From positions 186,001 to 250,000 of the forward strand of contig NZ_PFXK01000002.1 of assembly GCF_002812955.1 (NCBI RefSeq): a stretch of 64,000 nucleotides of DNA, given 5' to 3'. How positions within the stretch are numbered: the first letter of the stretch is position 1; each line of letters starts with the position of its first letter. Position numbers and translations under genes: made by a program. The notes under the pieces were generated by a model, which searched no databases, had not been told where the DNA came from, and saw only the letters and a program-made list of their open reading frames with translations. The DNA comes from Vibrio sp. HA2012 (lineage in GTDB: Bacteria > Pseudomonadota > Gammaproteobacteria > Enterobacterales > Vibrionaceae). Below, piece by piece: positions 55,453 to 64,000 of the stretch.

Positions 55453-56394
55453 TTAGTTAAGTTCTTTAAATAGAATTTCTTTTTGTAGGGTTTCAAGCTC
55501 GTCAAAGCTTGGTACGCCGACACCCACCTGCGAAACTGCTAAAGCAGAGAGAGCGGTAGCGAAACTTAATAACTGAGGTTTATCCATTTCCTGCATATGC
55601 CCCCAGCAGAGACCGGCAACTAAGGTATCCCCTGCGCCTACAGTACTAACCACCTGCATTTTTGGCGGCTGAGACCGTAGCCACTTACCTTGGTTTAACC
55701 ACATAACACCGTCTGAGCCCATTGACACCACAATGTTTTCAATTCCCTTATCAGCAAGCTGCATAGCGGCTTCCTGACAAGCTTCCGGCGTGTCCAGTTC
55801 TTTTCCGACAAAATCGGAAAGTTCTTCATCGTTTGGCTTGATCAGCCAAGGATTAGCATCCAGCCCCGCAACTAAGGCATCACGGCTGCTGTCAAACAGC
55901 ACCTTTTTACCTTTTTCGTGCAGGCGTTGAATCCATGAAGCACAAAGTGTTGGTGAGATGCCTTTAGGCAGGCTTCCCGCCATTACGAAATAATCGTTGT
56001 TTTCGGCAAGGCGGAACAGGTTCTCTTCGAACTGCTCAATTGCGGCCTCGTCGACAGGTACTCCGGGGAAGTTGATATCACTGACTTTTCCGGATTTTTC
56101 AACCAGCTTAACGTTGATACGGGTTCCTCCGTTTACACGGACAAATTCATCTTTAGCACCTATCTGTTCAAAAAGCTGGCAGAACAGTTCCTGATTGTCT
56201 CGACCCAAAAATCCGGTGACGGTAACTTCTGCTCCCAGATCGGACAGCACCCGGGCTACATTGACTCCTTTACCGGCAGCATGCAGGGATCCTTGTTTGA
56301 CCAGGCTCACTGTACCGACATTCAGTGAATTCAGGCTACCGGTCAGATCCAGTGCCGGATTCAGGGTGATGGTGACAACTTTTTTGGTAGTCAT
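55453..56394 (-). CDS. fruK: 1-phosphofructokinase
   Basis: FruK phosphorylates fructose 1-phosphate to fructose 1,6-bisphosphate with ATP. The start at 56394 follows AAGGAG and gives 313 residues, the family length; the longer reading frame overlaps fruB and is rejected. PfkB motifs seen are GKGVNVARVL near the N-terminus and the C-terminal signature STVGAGDTLVAGL, with the catalytic Asp in GAGD. It lies 10 bp after fruB and 37 bp before fruA. Confidence 0.96.
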   Translation of the reverse strand: MTTKKVVTITLNPALDLTGSLNSLNVGTVSLVKQGSLHAAGKGVNVARVLSDLGAEVTVTGFLGRDNQELFCQLFEQIGAKDEFVRVNGGTRINVKLVEKSGKVSDINFPGVPVDEAAIEQFEENLFRLAENNDYFVMAGSLPKGISPTLCASWIQRLHEKGKKVLFDSSRDALVAGLDANPWLIKPNDEELSDFVGKELDTPEACQEAAMQLADKGIENIVVSMGSDGVMWLNQGKWLRSQPPKMQVVSTVGAGDTLVAGLCWGHMQEMDKPQLLSFATALSALAVSQVGVGVPSFDELETLQKEILFKELN

Positions 56395-56404
56395 CCTGTT
56401 CTCC

Positions 56405-57541
56405 TTACGCTTCGCCCAGACCTGCTGCGATAGCCGCACCGATAGCAGTCAGTGCTGCTTGTGCATCAGCACCGTCGGCGGTGAATTGCAATTCGTGATC
56501 TTTTTTCACGCCCATGGCGATGACTTTCATTAGGCTTTTTGCATTGACTGGCTTGCCGTCACCATTCAGGTTACAAACCTTGATGTTGGATTCGAATTTC
56601 TTCGCTTCAGCAACCAGCATGGCTCCCGGACGGGCATGCAGTCCGTGTGCATTTTTGATCTTAAATACAGCTGTGTTACCTTCAGATCCTGCCACTGCAT
56701 CGGTTTCATCTTCACCACTGAAGAATGTCAGTAACTCTTCATTGCGAGCTTCGATAATTGCTGTTTGTTTTTTCTGGAATACCAGTTGGCTGAGTGCTTC
56801 CAGCATATTGTGGTGGGCATTGTTACAAACCGCGAAAGCGATCAGTGCTTTTACCGGCTGGTTTTTAAATGTAAATTCGGTTGATGTTGAAACAAATGAC
56901 ATTGCAGTCCTGCTCACAGCGGTGTTGCTGCTGACCAGCCACAGCCCTTGTCCCAGATGGGTTGGCTCTTTAGTGACCAGTTCTGCTACGAAGTCTGCTG
57001 CCACGGCTTGTTTATTTTTCAGAAGGCCACCGGCAACCGCACTTAGCTGAACCATATCGCCGGCAGGGAAGTCATGCTGAATAAGAGAAAGATCAAAATC
57101 GGCATTAAACTGAACTTCACCGTTCAGCAGAGCCATAATTTCTTCTTTGGTTGTGGCTTGTTTCAACTTCTCTTCTACACCATCGGAAGAAAGGACCTTA
57201 GTCAGTTGTTTAAGAATACCTAAGTGTTCATCAGATTTAGCGGCAATACCGATAGCCACATACACGGTATTTCCATCACTCCAATTGACACCTGCCGGGA
57301 AGTGGTGGACTGCAACACCGGTATTTTTTACAAGGTGACGTGTATCGGTTGTACCGTGCGGAATGGCGATACCATTACCTAAAAATGTTGAGTTTTGTGC
57401 TTCACGGTTAAGCATGCCTTCCACATAGCTCGCTTCAACCAGACCTTTTTCTGCCAGATCGATAGCCAGTTCACGAATTGCATTTTTCTTATCGTCTGCG
57501 GCCTGGTGGAGTTTGATGTCTTGTGTTGTCAGTTTTAGCAT
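56405..57541 (-). CDS. fruB: PTS fructose diphosphoryl transfer protein (EIIA-HPr fusion, FPr)
   Basis: The protein passes phosphate from enzyme I via its own HPr to EIIA and then FruA. The 378 residues contain an EIIA-Fru domain (about 1-145) with the active His62 in NGIAIPHGT, a middle domain (about 150-275), and a C-terminal HPr domain (about 285-378) with its active His in AHGLHARPGA and the regulatory Ser region in NAKSLMKV. AGAGAGG precedes the ATG. It is the first gene of fruBKA and faces cra across a region with several Cra boxes. Confidence 0.96.
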   Translation of the reverse strand: MLKLTTQDIKLHQAADDKKNAIRELAIDLAEKGLVEASYVEGMLNREAQNSTFLGNGIAIPHGTTDTRHLVKNTGVAVHHFPAGVNWSDGNTVYVAIGIAAKSDEHLGILKQLTKVLSSDGVEEKLKQATTKEEIMALLNGEVQFNADFDLSLIQHDFPAGDMVQLSAVAGGLLKNKQAVAADFVAELVTKEPTHLGQGLWLVSSNTAVSRTAMSFVSTSTEFTFKNQPVKALIAFAVCNNAHHNMLEALSQLVFQKKQTAIIEARNEELLTFFSGEDETDAVAGSEGNTAVFKIKNAHGLHARPGAMLVAEAKKFESNIKVCNLNGDGKPVNAKSLMKVIAMGVKKDHELQFTADGADAQAALTAIGAAIAAGLGEA

Positions 57542-57586
57542 GTTCGCCTCTCTGGTTTCCTGGTAGAGATTGGTTGATTCTTAATC

Positions 57587-57602
57587 GCTGAACGGTTTGG
57601 CT
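57587..57602. promoter_or_regulatory. Imperfect Cra box
   Basis: GCTGAACGGTTTGGCT resembles the Cra operator with a weaker right arm; it abuts the next, perfect box. Confidence 0.5.
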
Positions 57603-57615
57603 GAATCGGTTCAGC
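57600..57615. promoter_or_regulatory. Cra (FruR) operator near fruB
   Basis: GCTGAATCGGTTCAGC is a near-perfect Cra palindrome, 59 bp upstream of the fruB start. Confidence 0.8.
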
Positions 57616-57710
57616 AAAGCTTTAAAAAAATTCAGCAAAGCTATTTCAATGTGTTGCTGATCAGGATCTACATAATAAAAGTAGGTGATACGCTTCAAAT
57701 TTCAAGTTTT

Positions 57711-57726
57711 GCTGAATCCTTTCAGC
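57711..57726. promoter_or_regulatory. Cra (FruR) operator, middle
   Basis: GCTGAATCCTTTCAGC; paired with the following box 22 bp away (two helical turns), so cooperative binding is possible. Confidence 0.8.
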
Positions 57727-57732
57727 TTTTAT

Positions 57733-57748
57733 ACTGAATCGTTTCAGC
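57733..57748. promoter_or_regulatory. Cra (FruR) operator near cra
   Basis: ACTGAATCGTTTCAGC lies about 90 bp before the cra start and overlaps the probable divergent promoters. Confidence 0.8.
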
Positions 57749-57840
57749 GTATAATTCAATACAGATTAGTAATTGGCCGATAGATTTATGATCTGACGCA
57801 CAGAATGATATGAGAATCTAACGGGATCTTGGTGAAAGAT

Positions 57841-58818
57841 ATGACTTTAGACGAAGTAGCAAAGTTAGCGGGTGTTTCAAAAACGACCGCTAGCTATGTA
57901 ATAAACGGTAAGGCTCAAAAGTACCGGATCAGTGAAAAAACACAGAAGAAGGTGATGGCCGTTGTTGAAGAATATAACTACCGTCCGAACCTGACCGCAT
58001 CTTCATTACGGGCCGGAAACAGTCGTTCATTTGGTCTTATCATTCCGGATCTGGAAAACAGCAGTTATGCCAAGCTGGCGAAATTGTTGGAACAAAACTC
58101 CCGTAAAGCAGGTTATCAGATTCTGATAGGCTGTTCCGATGACGATCCGGAAACAGAAGAAAAGCTGGCTGATGCGCTGGTCAGCCGTCGTATTGATGCT
58201 CTGTTTGTGGCCAGTTGTCTGCCGGATGGCAGTGAGTATTACCTGAATATTCAGACATCAGGAACTCCGGTTATCGCGCTTGACCGTCCACTGGATGATG
58301 AACATTTTTCCTGTGTGATCAGTGAAGATTTCAGCTCTGCTTATGAGCTGACCCATTCAGTACTGTCCGGTAATGTTGAAACGGTCGGACTGATCGGAGC
58401 ATTACCCGATCTTAATGTTTCTAAAGAACGCCAGCTTGGTTTTGAAGCTGTGCTTCGGGCACAATCGAAAAAATCCATTATTGGTTATGGTGAGCATTAT
58501 TCACGGGATGATGGCAAAGCAATTTTCGAAAAATGGATGAAAGAAGGTGTCTTACCTGATGCCGTTATTACGACCTCTTATGTTTTGCTGGAAGGGGTGC
58601 TGGATGTCCTTTTAGAACACCCGGCACTGATGAACCAGATCAAACTGGGTACGTTTGGTGACAGCCGCTTGCTGGATTTCTTGCCAACCAAGGTTAATTC
58701 ATTGCCACAGCAGTTTGAATTGATTGCAGACAGTGCTTTGGAGTTGGCATTGAATGCTTCAGCCAAACGGTATCATACCGGTATTGAGCTGATCCCGCGT
58801 AAAATTATCCGCCGCTAA
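57841..58818 (+). CDS. cra: LacI-family catabolite repressor/activator Cra (FruR)
   Basis: Cra senses fructose 1-phosphate (and possibly fructose 1,6-bisphosphate) and represses fruBKA. I choose the ATG at 57841, whose product (MTLDEVAKLAG) aligns with the E. coli Cra N-terminus; TTG and GTG codons just upstream are alternatives. The 325 residues have the LacI helix-turn-helix KLAGVSKTTASYVINGKA, the hinge SSLRAGNSRSFGLIIPD and a periplasmic-binding-like ligand domain. It is divergent from fruB with four operator-like sites between. Confidence 0.95.
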   Translation: MTLDEVAKLAGVSKTTASYVINGKAQKYRISEKTQKKVMAVVEEYNYRPNLTASSLRAGNSRSFGLIIPDLENSSYAKLAKLLEQNSRKAGYQILIGCSDDDPETEEKLADALVSRRIDALFVASCLPDGSEYYLNIQTSGTPVIALDRPLDDEHFSCVISEDFSSAYELTHSVLSGNVETVGLIGALPDLNVSKERQLGFEAVLRAQSKKSIIGYGEHYSRDDGKAIFEKWMKEGVLPDAVITTSYVLLEGVLDVLLEHPALMNQIKLGTFGDSRLLDFLPTKVNSLPQQFELIADSALELALNASAKRYHTGIELIPRKIIRR

Positions 58819-58855
58819 TTTTCAACATTTCTTTCTTTTTTGTGAACGTTCCCAA

Positions 58856-58876
58856 AACAGGCGTTTTTCGCCTGTT
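58856..58876 (+). terminator. Hairpin after cra
   Basis: AACAGGCG/CGCCTGTT with a TTTTT loop lies 37 bp after the stop. The downstream T-run is poor. Confidence 0.5.
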
Positions 58877-59009
58877 CTATCCTGTCTCTCTATTGTGTTT
58901 TTATCTTCACCAATTTAATGAATTCTGTGCTTATTGCGATGCATGGGGTTCGCTAAATTGCTTTATATCGATGTAACAATTACGGATACAAAAGAGACAG
59001 GAGTGGTGT

Positions 59010-60935
59010 ATGCAGTCAGAGCTGATGGGCAGAAAAGCACTAGCATTGATTTTAGAGTCGGTTGAGCTACCAAAATTAACCAAGAAAGACGAAAAAGAAT
59101 TCCATAAGCGGCTGGAGCTGCATTTTCCGGCACTGATCCGTAACTTGCATCAGCTTTATGGGGAGCGTTATGATTTTTTCTATCATATTCAGCAGTTGGT
59201 AAAAGAGATGGCGGACTCTTTTGCCTCCCGAAATCGAAAATTAAAGAACAGAGATGAGCTACGCCTGAAGGAGCCGACCTGGTATCGGAGTGAGAAAATG
59301 CTGGGGATGGCTTTGTATGTGGATCTGTTTGCCGGTGATTTGAATAAGCTGAAGGAAAAGATCCCTTATCTTCAGGAGCTTGGTGTGAATTATGTGCATC
59401 TGATGCCGTTGTATAAATCACCGGAGGGTAACAGTGATGGTGGCTATGCAGTTTCTGATTACCGAAGTGTTGATCCTAAATTGGGGACGGAGAGAGAGCT
59501 GATCTCGGTTGCGGATGCATTTAATGATGCGGGGATCAGTCTGGTACTGGATTTTGTGTTTAATCACACTTCAAATGAACATGAATGGGCGAAGAAAGCC
59601 CGGGTGGGAGATGATAAATACGCCGATTTTTATTATTTCTTCGATGATGAAAAAGAAGTGGATGAATACAATCAGACCTGTCGGGAAATTTTCCCTACGG
59701 TACGTCGTGGTAGCTTCACTTTTCTGGACGATATGCAGAAGTGGGTATGGACAACATTTAATAGCTTTCAGTGGGATCTTAATTTTTCTAACCCGGCGGT
59801 TTTTAATGCTATTACCGGTGAAATGTTGTTTCTGGCGAATATTGGTTGTGAAGCGTTACGCCTGGATGCACTGGCGTTTATCTGGAAAGAGAAGTGGACG
59901 CAATGTGAAAGCTTGCCCAAGGCGCATACTCTAATCCAGTGTTTTAATCTTTGTCTGCAAATTGTTGCCCCTGCGGTACAGTTTAAATCGGAAGCTATCG
60001 TGCATCCGGATGAGGTCGCTCAATATATAGATAAGAATGAGTGTCAGCTTTCGTATAATCCGCTGATGATGGCTCTGATGTGGGAAAGCCTGGCGACCCG
60101 TGAAACTAAGTTGCTGACAGCTTCGCTGAAAAAGAGTTTTTCAATTTCACCTCAGTGTAGTTGGGTGAACTATATCCGTTGCCATGATGACATTGGTTGG
60201 ACGTTTGATGATGCTATCGCAGGACAACTGGGTATTAATGGTTTTGACCATCGTAAATTCCTTAATCGGTTCTATACCGGACGTTTTGCCGGCTCTTTTG
60301 CGGAAGGGGTGCCTTTTCAGGAAAATCCGACAACTGGCGATTGTCGCGTCTGTGGTTCTCTGGCTTCTCTGGCGGGACTGGAACAGGCATTGTCAACCGG
60401 TGATCACACCGCACTGGAATATGCGCTGAAGCGGGTGCGTCTGATGAACAGTATCAGTCTGTCTATTGGCGGTATTCCGCTGATCTATCAGGGAGATGAG
60501 TTGGGAATGCTTAATGATCACAGTTATCTGAATGATGAGCATAAGAGAGATGATTCCCGTTGGGTAAATCGCCCCTATATTACGGAAGAAGCACTGAAAC
60601 TGGCTCTTCAGGGCGAGGCTCCGCAAGCCAGAATTCATCGTGAACTTAAACACATGATTCAACTACGACAGGAAAACCCGGTATTCGGAGAGGCTGGCAC
60701 TGAGATACTGGAAACCTATCAGCCTCATCTCTTTGCCTATGTGCGGCAACATGAAAATGGCGACAAAATGCTGGCGATCTGTAATTTTAGCGAGCAGGAA
60801 CAGCGTGTACCGCTTTCCATCTGTGATGTACTGGGCTCCCGGAGTGTGGAAGATATGCTGCAGGGCAAAATTGCTGACTACGGTAACGAAATTATTCTCG
60901 AGGCGTATGATGTATTGTGGCTGAAGGCTGTCTGA
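59010..60935 (+). CDS. Amylosucrase (GH13 subfamily 4)
   Basis: Amylosucrase transfers glucose from sucrose onto an alpha-1,4-glucan and releases fructose. The 641 residues match Neisseria polysaccharea amylosucrase (636) in length and register. The nucleophile is D286 (LRLDALAF), the acid/base E328 (KSEAIV) and the stabiliser D393 (CHDDIGW), the same numbers as in that enzyme. SDGGYAVSDY, VFNHTSNEHEWA and DDSRW (the subsite Arg) are also kept. No signal peptide is seen, so it is probably cytoplasmic. It starts at an ATG after GACAGGAGTGGTGT. Neighbouring cra and fru genes suggest use of the released fructose, but no sucrose transporter is in the window. A sucrose hydrolase is the alternative. 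Confidence 0.92.
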   Translation: MQSELMGRKALALILESVELPKLTKKDEKEFHKRLELHFPALIRNLHQLYGERYDFFYHIQQLVKEMADSFASRNRKLKNRDELRLKEPTWYRSEKMLGMALYVDLFAGDLNKLKEKIPYLQELGVNYVHLMPLYKSPEGNSDGGYAVSDYRSVDPKLGTERELISVADAFNDAGISLVLDFVFNHTSNEHEWAKKARVGDDKYADFYYFFDDEKEVDEYNQTCREIFPTVRRGSFTFLDDMQKWVWTTFNSFQWDLNFSNPAVFNAITGEMLFLANIGCEALRLDALAFIWKEKWTQCESLPKAHTLIQCFNLCLQIVAPAVQFKSEAIVHPDEVAQYIDKNECQLSYNPLMMALMWESLATRETKLLTASLKKSFSISPQCSWVNYIRCHDDIGWTFDDAIAGQLGINGFDHRKFLNRFYTGRFAGSFAEGVPFQENPTTGDCRVCGSLASLAGLEQALSTGDHTALEYALKRVRLMNSISLSIGGIPLIYQGDELGMLNDHSYLNDEHKRDDSRWVNRPYITEEALKLALQGEAPQARIHRELKHMIQLRQENPVFGEAGTEILETYQPHLFAYVRQHENGDKMLAICNFSEQEQRVPLSICDVLGSRSVEDMLQGKIADYGNEIILEAYDVLWLKAV

Positions 60936-60946
60936 GTATAAATGAA

Positions 60947-60970
60947 CAAGGGCATAATATTATGCCCTTG
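60947..60970. terminator. Perfect 24-bp palindrome between convergent genes
   Basis: CAAGGGCATAAT is followed directly by its complement, 11 bp after the amylosucrase stop; it can serve as terminator for both convergent genes, though no long T-run follows. Confidence 0.6.
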
Positions 60971-60995
60971 CTACTGATCTTATGTTCAGAGATCG

Positions 60996-62873
60996 TTAAA
61001 TCTTAAAGTACCCCAGTTCGCTTCTCTGAGCTTCGGCCAGTTGAGCCAGTTCAGACGATGCCTGCAGGGTCTGATGAATGGCTGCTACGTTTTTATGTAC
61101 CAGGTCAAACGTGTGTGTGGTGGATTGCGATATTTCTTCGGTGACAGCAAATTGCTGCTGTGATGCCGTAGCAACCAGAGTATTGATATCTGAGATAGAT
61201 TCCGTTGCTGCAGTAATCTCCTCGAACGCAGCTTTAATGTGATCTGCAAGAGTTACGGATTCCTGAATCAGTCCAACGTTCTCTGCCATGTTCTTATTGG
61301 CTTTTTCTGACTGAGACTGCAATTTTTCGATAATTTCCTGAATGCTGACAGTGGATTCCTGAGTTTTTGATGCCAGATTTCTGACTTCATCAGCAACGAC
61401 AGCAAAACCGCGTCCCTGTTCTCCTGCCCGAGCGGCTTCAATAGCGGCATTCAGGGCCAGCAGGTTTGTTTGTTCAGAGATATTATTAATAACTTCTGTT
61501 ACCGAGCCGATTTCAAGTACAAAACGACTCAGTTCATCCACTATGCCCGCTGTTGTTGTTACCGACTCATTTATCTGGTCGGTCAGAACAATATTTTTTT
61601 CCAGTGTCTGTTTGCCGCTTTCTACGCTGGACTGGGCTTTTCTGGCTTCATCCTCTGCCATTACTGCCTTGTCACTGACTTCCTGAGAGGTTGAAGACAG
61701 TTCATTGATAGCCGTAGAAACCTGTTCTATTTGCTGGAGTTCATCCTGAGCATTGTTCTGGGTTTCGCTCATGACCACATTCAGTTCCTGAGCGGCAGAT
61801 GATACGTTTTCAGAGATATTGTGTGAGTTTTTAATCAGTGTTGCTAACTGAGCCGACAGGTTGACCAGAGAACGATAGATCCCGGTTTCTTTTCCTGTAG
61901 GAGTCATATCTTGTGTCAGATCGCCACCGGCCATTTTTTCCATCAGACCGGCAATATCCTCCGGGATACCACCGACAGGCCGGATCACCAGACGGTTGAT
62001 AGTACTGGTTAGAACGAAGCCTGCAATGATAAGGCTAAGCAGACCGGTAATGGCGGCTGAGATCAACTGACTGTCAGCACCTTGCTCAATATTGCTGTTA
62101 TCAATAAAAGTAACAAAATTCCAGCCATTGACATCCATATGGTCCCAGAATGCTGTAAAGTCTGCATCCTTACCATCGACTTGTGCTGTATAACTGAGTT
62201 CGGGGGTGCTTTTGCTGAATTTTTTGTATAGGGGTCTGGACTGGAAGATATTCTTACCGATTAACTCTGGGTAAGGCGCACTGAGAATGGTTCCATTTCC
62301 GGTATAAAGAAACATATCTCCCCGTTTATTCACGCTATCCAGCAGAGCCTCGGCCTTAATATTGGATAAAATAGCCATAGAGCTGTTTAGCTTATAGATA
62401 ACCGCAAGAACGGTATTTCCTGTCGTAGCAGATTGATAAGGCGGAGAGATATAGAAATCTCGGCCCTGATTAAATATGGCATTATAGTAGTCGCGATTCA
62501 GAGTCCGTGCATTGGCTGGCAGTTTGCCGGTTTCGTTAAATAGTCCGCCATCTTTTGTGACCACAGCGACACCATCGGTAATGTTATGTTGTGCCTGAAG
62601 CAGGGAATGGATCTGTAAGACAGCAGATGCGGAAAGTTGTTCTCCCTGCAAATCTTGTTCGGTTATCGCAGTTGATGAAAGCAGTAGGCGGTAGCTATTA
62701 ATTTTTCCTGTTAATTTGGCTTCAACAGTGGCATTTTTTTCCCGCAGCAGTTCTTTATGCAGAGAAATACTTTCTTCTCTGAAAGAGTTGTAATCTAAGG
62801 CTGCCAGTATAATTACAATAGTGACGATAAGTGCGCTTAAGGTACCTATGATCTGGAGTCTGAATTTATTCAT
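60996..62873 (-). CDS. Methyl-accepting chemotaxis protein, dCache sensor
   Basis: The 625 residues have TM1 (about 9-27), a periplasmic dCache domain with [22 protein letters not shown] near residue 120, TM2 (about 273-295), HAMP (with the insertion [21 protein letters not shown]), and a signalling domain with the tip [20 protein letters not shown]. It ends in LGYFKI with no tether. The PVGGxPxxI HAMP start is typical of Vibrio receptors. A Y-Y-x-x-A plus later Y and aromatic pattern recalls amino-acid or amine dCache domains, but the RxW part is not exact. It is monocistronic; the upstream 259 bp hold its promoter only. Confidence 0.93.
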   Translation of the reverse strand: MNKFRLQIIGTLSALIVTIVIILAALDYNSFREESISLHKELLREKNATVEAKLTGKINSYRLLLSSTAITEQDLQGEQLSASAVLQIHSLLQAQHNITDGVAVVTKDGGLFNETGKLPANARTLNRDYYNAIFNQGRDFYISPPYQSATTGNTVLAVIYKLNSSMAILSNIKAEALLDSVNKRGDMFLYTGNGTILSAPYPELIGKNIFQSRPLYKKFSKSTPELSYTAQVDGKDADFTAFWDHMDVNGWNFVTFIDNSNIEQGADSQLISAAITGLLSLIIAGFVLTSTINRLVIRPVGGIPEDIAGLMEKMAGGDLTQDMTPTGKETGIYRSLVNLSAQLATLIKNSHNISENVSSAAQELNVVMSETQNNAQDELQQIEQVSTAINELSSTSQEVSDKAVMAEDEARKAQSSVESGKQTLEKNIVLTDQINESVTTTAGIVDELSRFVLEIGSVTEVINNISEQTNLLALNAAIEAARAGEQGRGFAVVADEVRNLASKTQESTVSIQEIIEKLQSQSEKANKNMAENVGLIQESVTLADHIKAAFEEITAATESISDINTLVATASQQQFAVTEEISQSTTHTFDLVHKNVAAIHQTLQASSELAQLAEAQRSELGYFKI

Positions 62874-63132
62874 TGTAAGCTCTTTAATTTGTTTTTATTT
62901 ATAGGGGAATGTACTGTATCCGGTTCAATAATCAGCAGGACGAGTGTGGATTAAACGTCTGCCTAGTTTAGCCAACTAATAATGAAACCGGGTACATTGT
63001 TATAGTATCGGATCTTATAAACTGAAACTACAAGCAATAATTAATAAAAATCCGATTTTAACGGCATTTTTATGCAAACGATTACTTTTTTATAAGCCAA
63101 TGATTTCATTATAAAGTGAAATCAGATGAATA

Positions 63133-64000
63133 TTATTTTGTCCCCCATTCTGTTGGGGCTTTCCAGTTATTTAACCAGGTTACAATTTGCCCTGCGGGCA
63201 TAGGTCTGGCAATCCCATATCCCTGTGCATAACGGTAGCCCATATTTTTTAACTGTACACCGTGTTCGTTGGTCTCCATGCCTTCTGCAATCACTTTTAT
63301 ATTAAAGGCTTGACATAAGGCAAGAATTCCCTGAAGGATCATTCTGTCTTCATCATCGTCCAGCATATCAATGACAAAGCTGTTATCTACTTTTAGAACA
63401 TTGACAGGTAACTGTTTCAGGTAAGTCAGGGAGGAGAAACCAGTACCAAAATCGTCCAGAGCAAAATGGATCCCCAGTTTTTGGCACTCACGAATTTTGT
63501 CGGCAACGCCGGTCAGATTATCCAGTGCCTGAGATTCTACAATTTCCAGTTCCAGTAAGGATGCATTCAGTTCCGGGTATTTATCCAGTTCATTCTTCAT
63601 GCGTTCTGCCAGATTGTCCTGTCTGAAATAGAGATGGCTGGCATTTATGCTGACAGGCACCGATATTCCCTGACAGCGCCATTGTTCCAGTTGGCGCAGC
63701 GCTTCTTGTACAACCCACTCATCGATATCGACCATCAGACTGTGTTGCTCGACATCCGGTAAAAAGGTCCCGGGAGGCAGTAAACCTTCTTTCGGATGCT
63801 GCCAGCGTATCAAGGCTTCCAGTCCGATCACCTTCCCGCTGACCAGATCCACTTTTGGCTGATAGAACAAGCAGAACTCATTCTGTTTTAATCCTCGGGA
63901 GATGTCGTTTAATAGTTTTTCCTGTTTTAGTGCATTTTCTTCTGTTTGTGCATCAAAAAAGTGGAAGCCGTTACGGCCTTTATTTTTAGCTACATACATA
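63133..64000 (-). CDS. GGDEF-EAL domain protein, C-terminal part only (cut by window edge)
   Basis: The visible 289 codons begin inside the end of a GGDEF domain (MYVAKNKGRNGFHFFD is its usual last helix and strand) and then contain a complete EAL domain. The EAL motif is intact (EALIRW), as are NASHLYF, the ELEIVES glutamate, DDFGTGFSSLTYL, the loop-6 region and the EGME glutamate, so phosphodiesterase activity is likely. The Met at the edge is internal, so the gene extends beyond the window. No neighbour on its own strand is close (259 bp to the chemoreceptor). Confidence 0.93.
   Translation of the reverse strand, partial: MYVAKNKGRNGFHFFDAQTEENALKQEKLLNDISRGLKQNEFCLFYQPKVDLVSGKVIGLEALIRWQHPKEGLLPPGTFLPDVEQHSLMVDIDEWVVQEALRQLEQWRCQGISVPVSINASHLYFRQDNLAERMKNELDKYPELNASLLELEIVESQALDNLTGVADKIRECQKLGIHFALDDFGTGFSSLTYLKQLPVNVLKVDNSFVIDMLDDDEDRMILQGILALCQAFNIKVIAEGMETNEHGVQLKNMGYRYAQGYGIARPMPAGQIVTWLNNWKAPTEWGTK

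Noticed and set aside
1..64000. CRISPR array, tRNA, rRNA, insertion sequence or prophage
   Set aside because: No spaced direct repeats, no cloverleaf or rRNA-like stretch and no transposase, integrase or phage structural protein were seen.

Overview
The window reads as chromosomal DNA of a gammaproteobacterium of the Vibrionaceae (Vibrio or a close relative). The basis is protein-level recognition: kbl-tdh next to a LysR regulator, a gcvPH / XRE-cupin regulator / gcvT locus, a second pstSCAB system, fruBKA with a divergent cra, four chemoreceptors, several c-di-GMP proteins and a GlyGly-CTERM serine protease. From memory, many of these lie on chromosome II in Vibrio cholerae, so a secondary chromosome is likely but not proven. 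I see no rRNA, tRNA, insertion sequence, integrase, CRISPR array or phage gene.

Layout. 0-3.5 kb: 5' end of a LysR gene, an exported protein of unknown function, and kbl-tdh (threonine to glycine plus acetyl-CoA). 3.5-6.6 kb: two small lipoproteins and a dCache chemoreceptor. 6.8-10.1 kb: pstSCAB phosphate ABC transporter. 10.2-16 kb: a possible small RNA or terminated leader, a large HD-GYP sensor with two periplasmic sensor regions, a propeller-like lipoprotein and a degenerate GGDEF-EAL protein. 16-21.4 kb: a Sel1-repeat/esterase lipoprotein with a DUF1090 partner, a tannase/feruloyl-esterase-family lipoprotein and a MerR regulator. 21.7-33.4 kb: a tricarboxylate island (CitB-type response regulator, PrpF/GalD-family isomerase, tctCBA, CitA-type kinase, AcnB-type aconitase, chemoreceptor). 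33.5-36.8 kb: a second chemoreceptor and an exported alpha/beta hydrolase. 37-41.9 kb: a probably Fur-controlled TonB receptor / DUF4198 / small protein / PepSY cluster. 42-47.6 kb: glycine cleavage genes. 47.7-53.6 kb: trypsin-like protease, then MarR / outer-membrane factor / EmrA / EmrB efflux operon. 53.7-58.8 kb: fructose PTS and Cra. 59-60.9 kb: amylosucrase. 61-64 kb: another chemoreceptor and a truncated GGDEF-EAL gene.

How the parts fit. kbl-tdh makes glycine from threonine and gcvTHP oxidises glycine. The gcv genes carry two near-identical 18-bp palindromes, one in the gcvH/regulator divergent region and one before gcvT, which look like operators of the XRE-cupin protein. In the tricarboxylate island a substrate imported by TctCBA could be isomerised by the PrpF-like enzyme and hydrated by the aconitase to isocitrate. 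The split CitA/CitB pair and the adjacent chemoreceptor would supply sensing. This is the best candidate here for an undescribed pathway, with trans-aconitate as the first substrate to test. The amylosucrase keeps the Neisseria catalytic residue numbering and lies beside the fructose PTS and cra, suggesting a sucrose/glucan link.

Limits: all calls come from reading the sequence without database searches. Start sites were adjusted where a ribosome binding site or family length argued for it.
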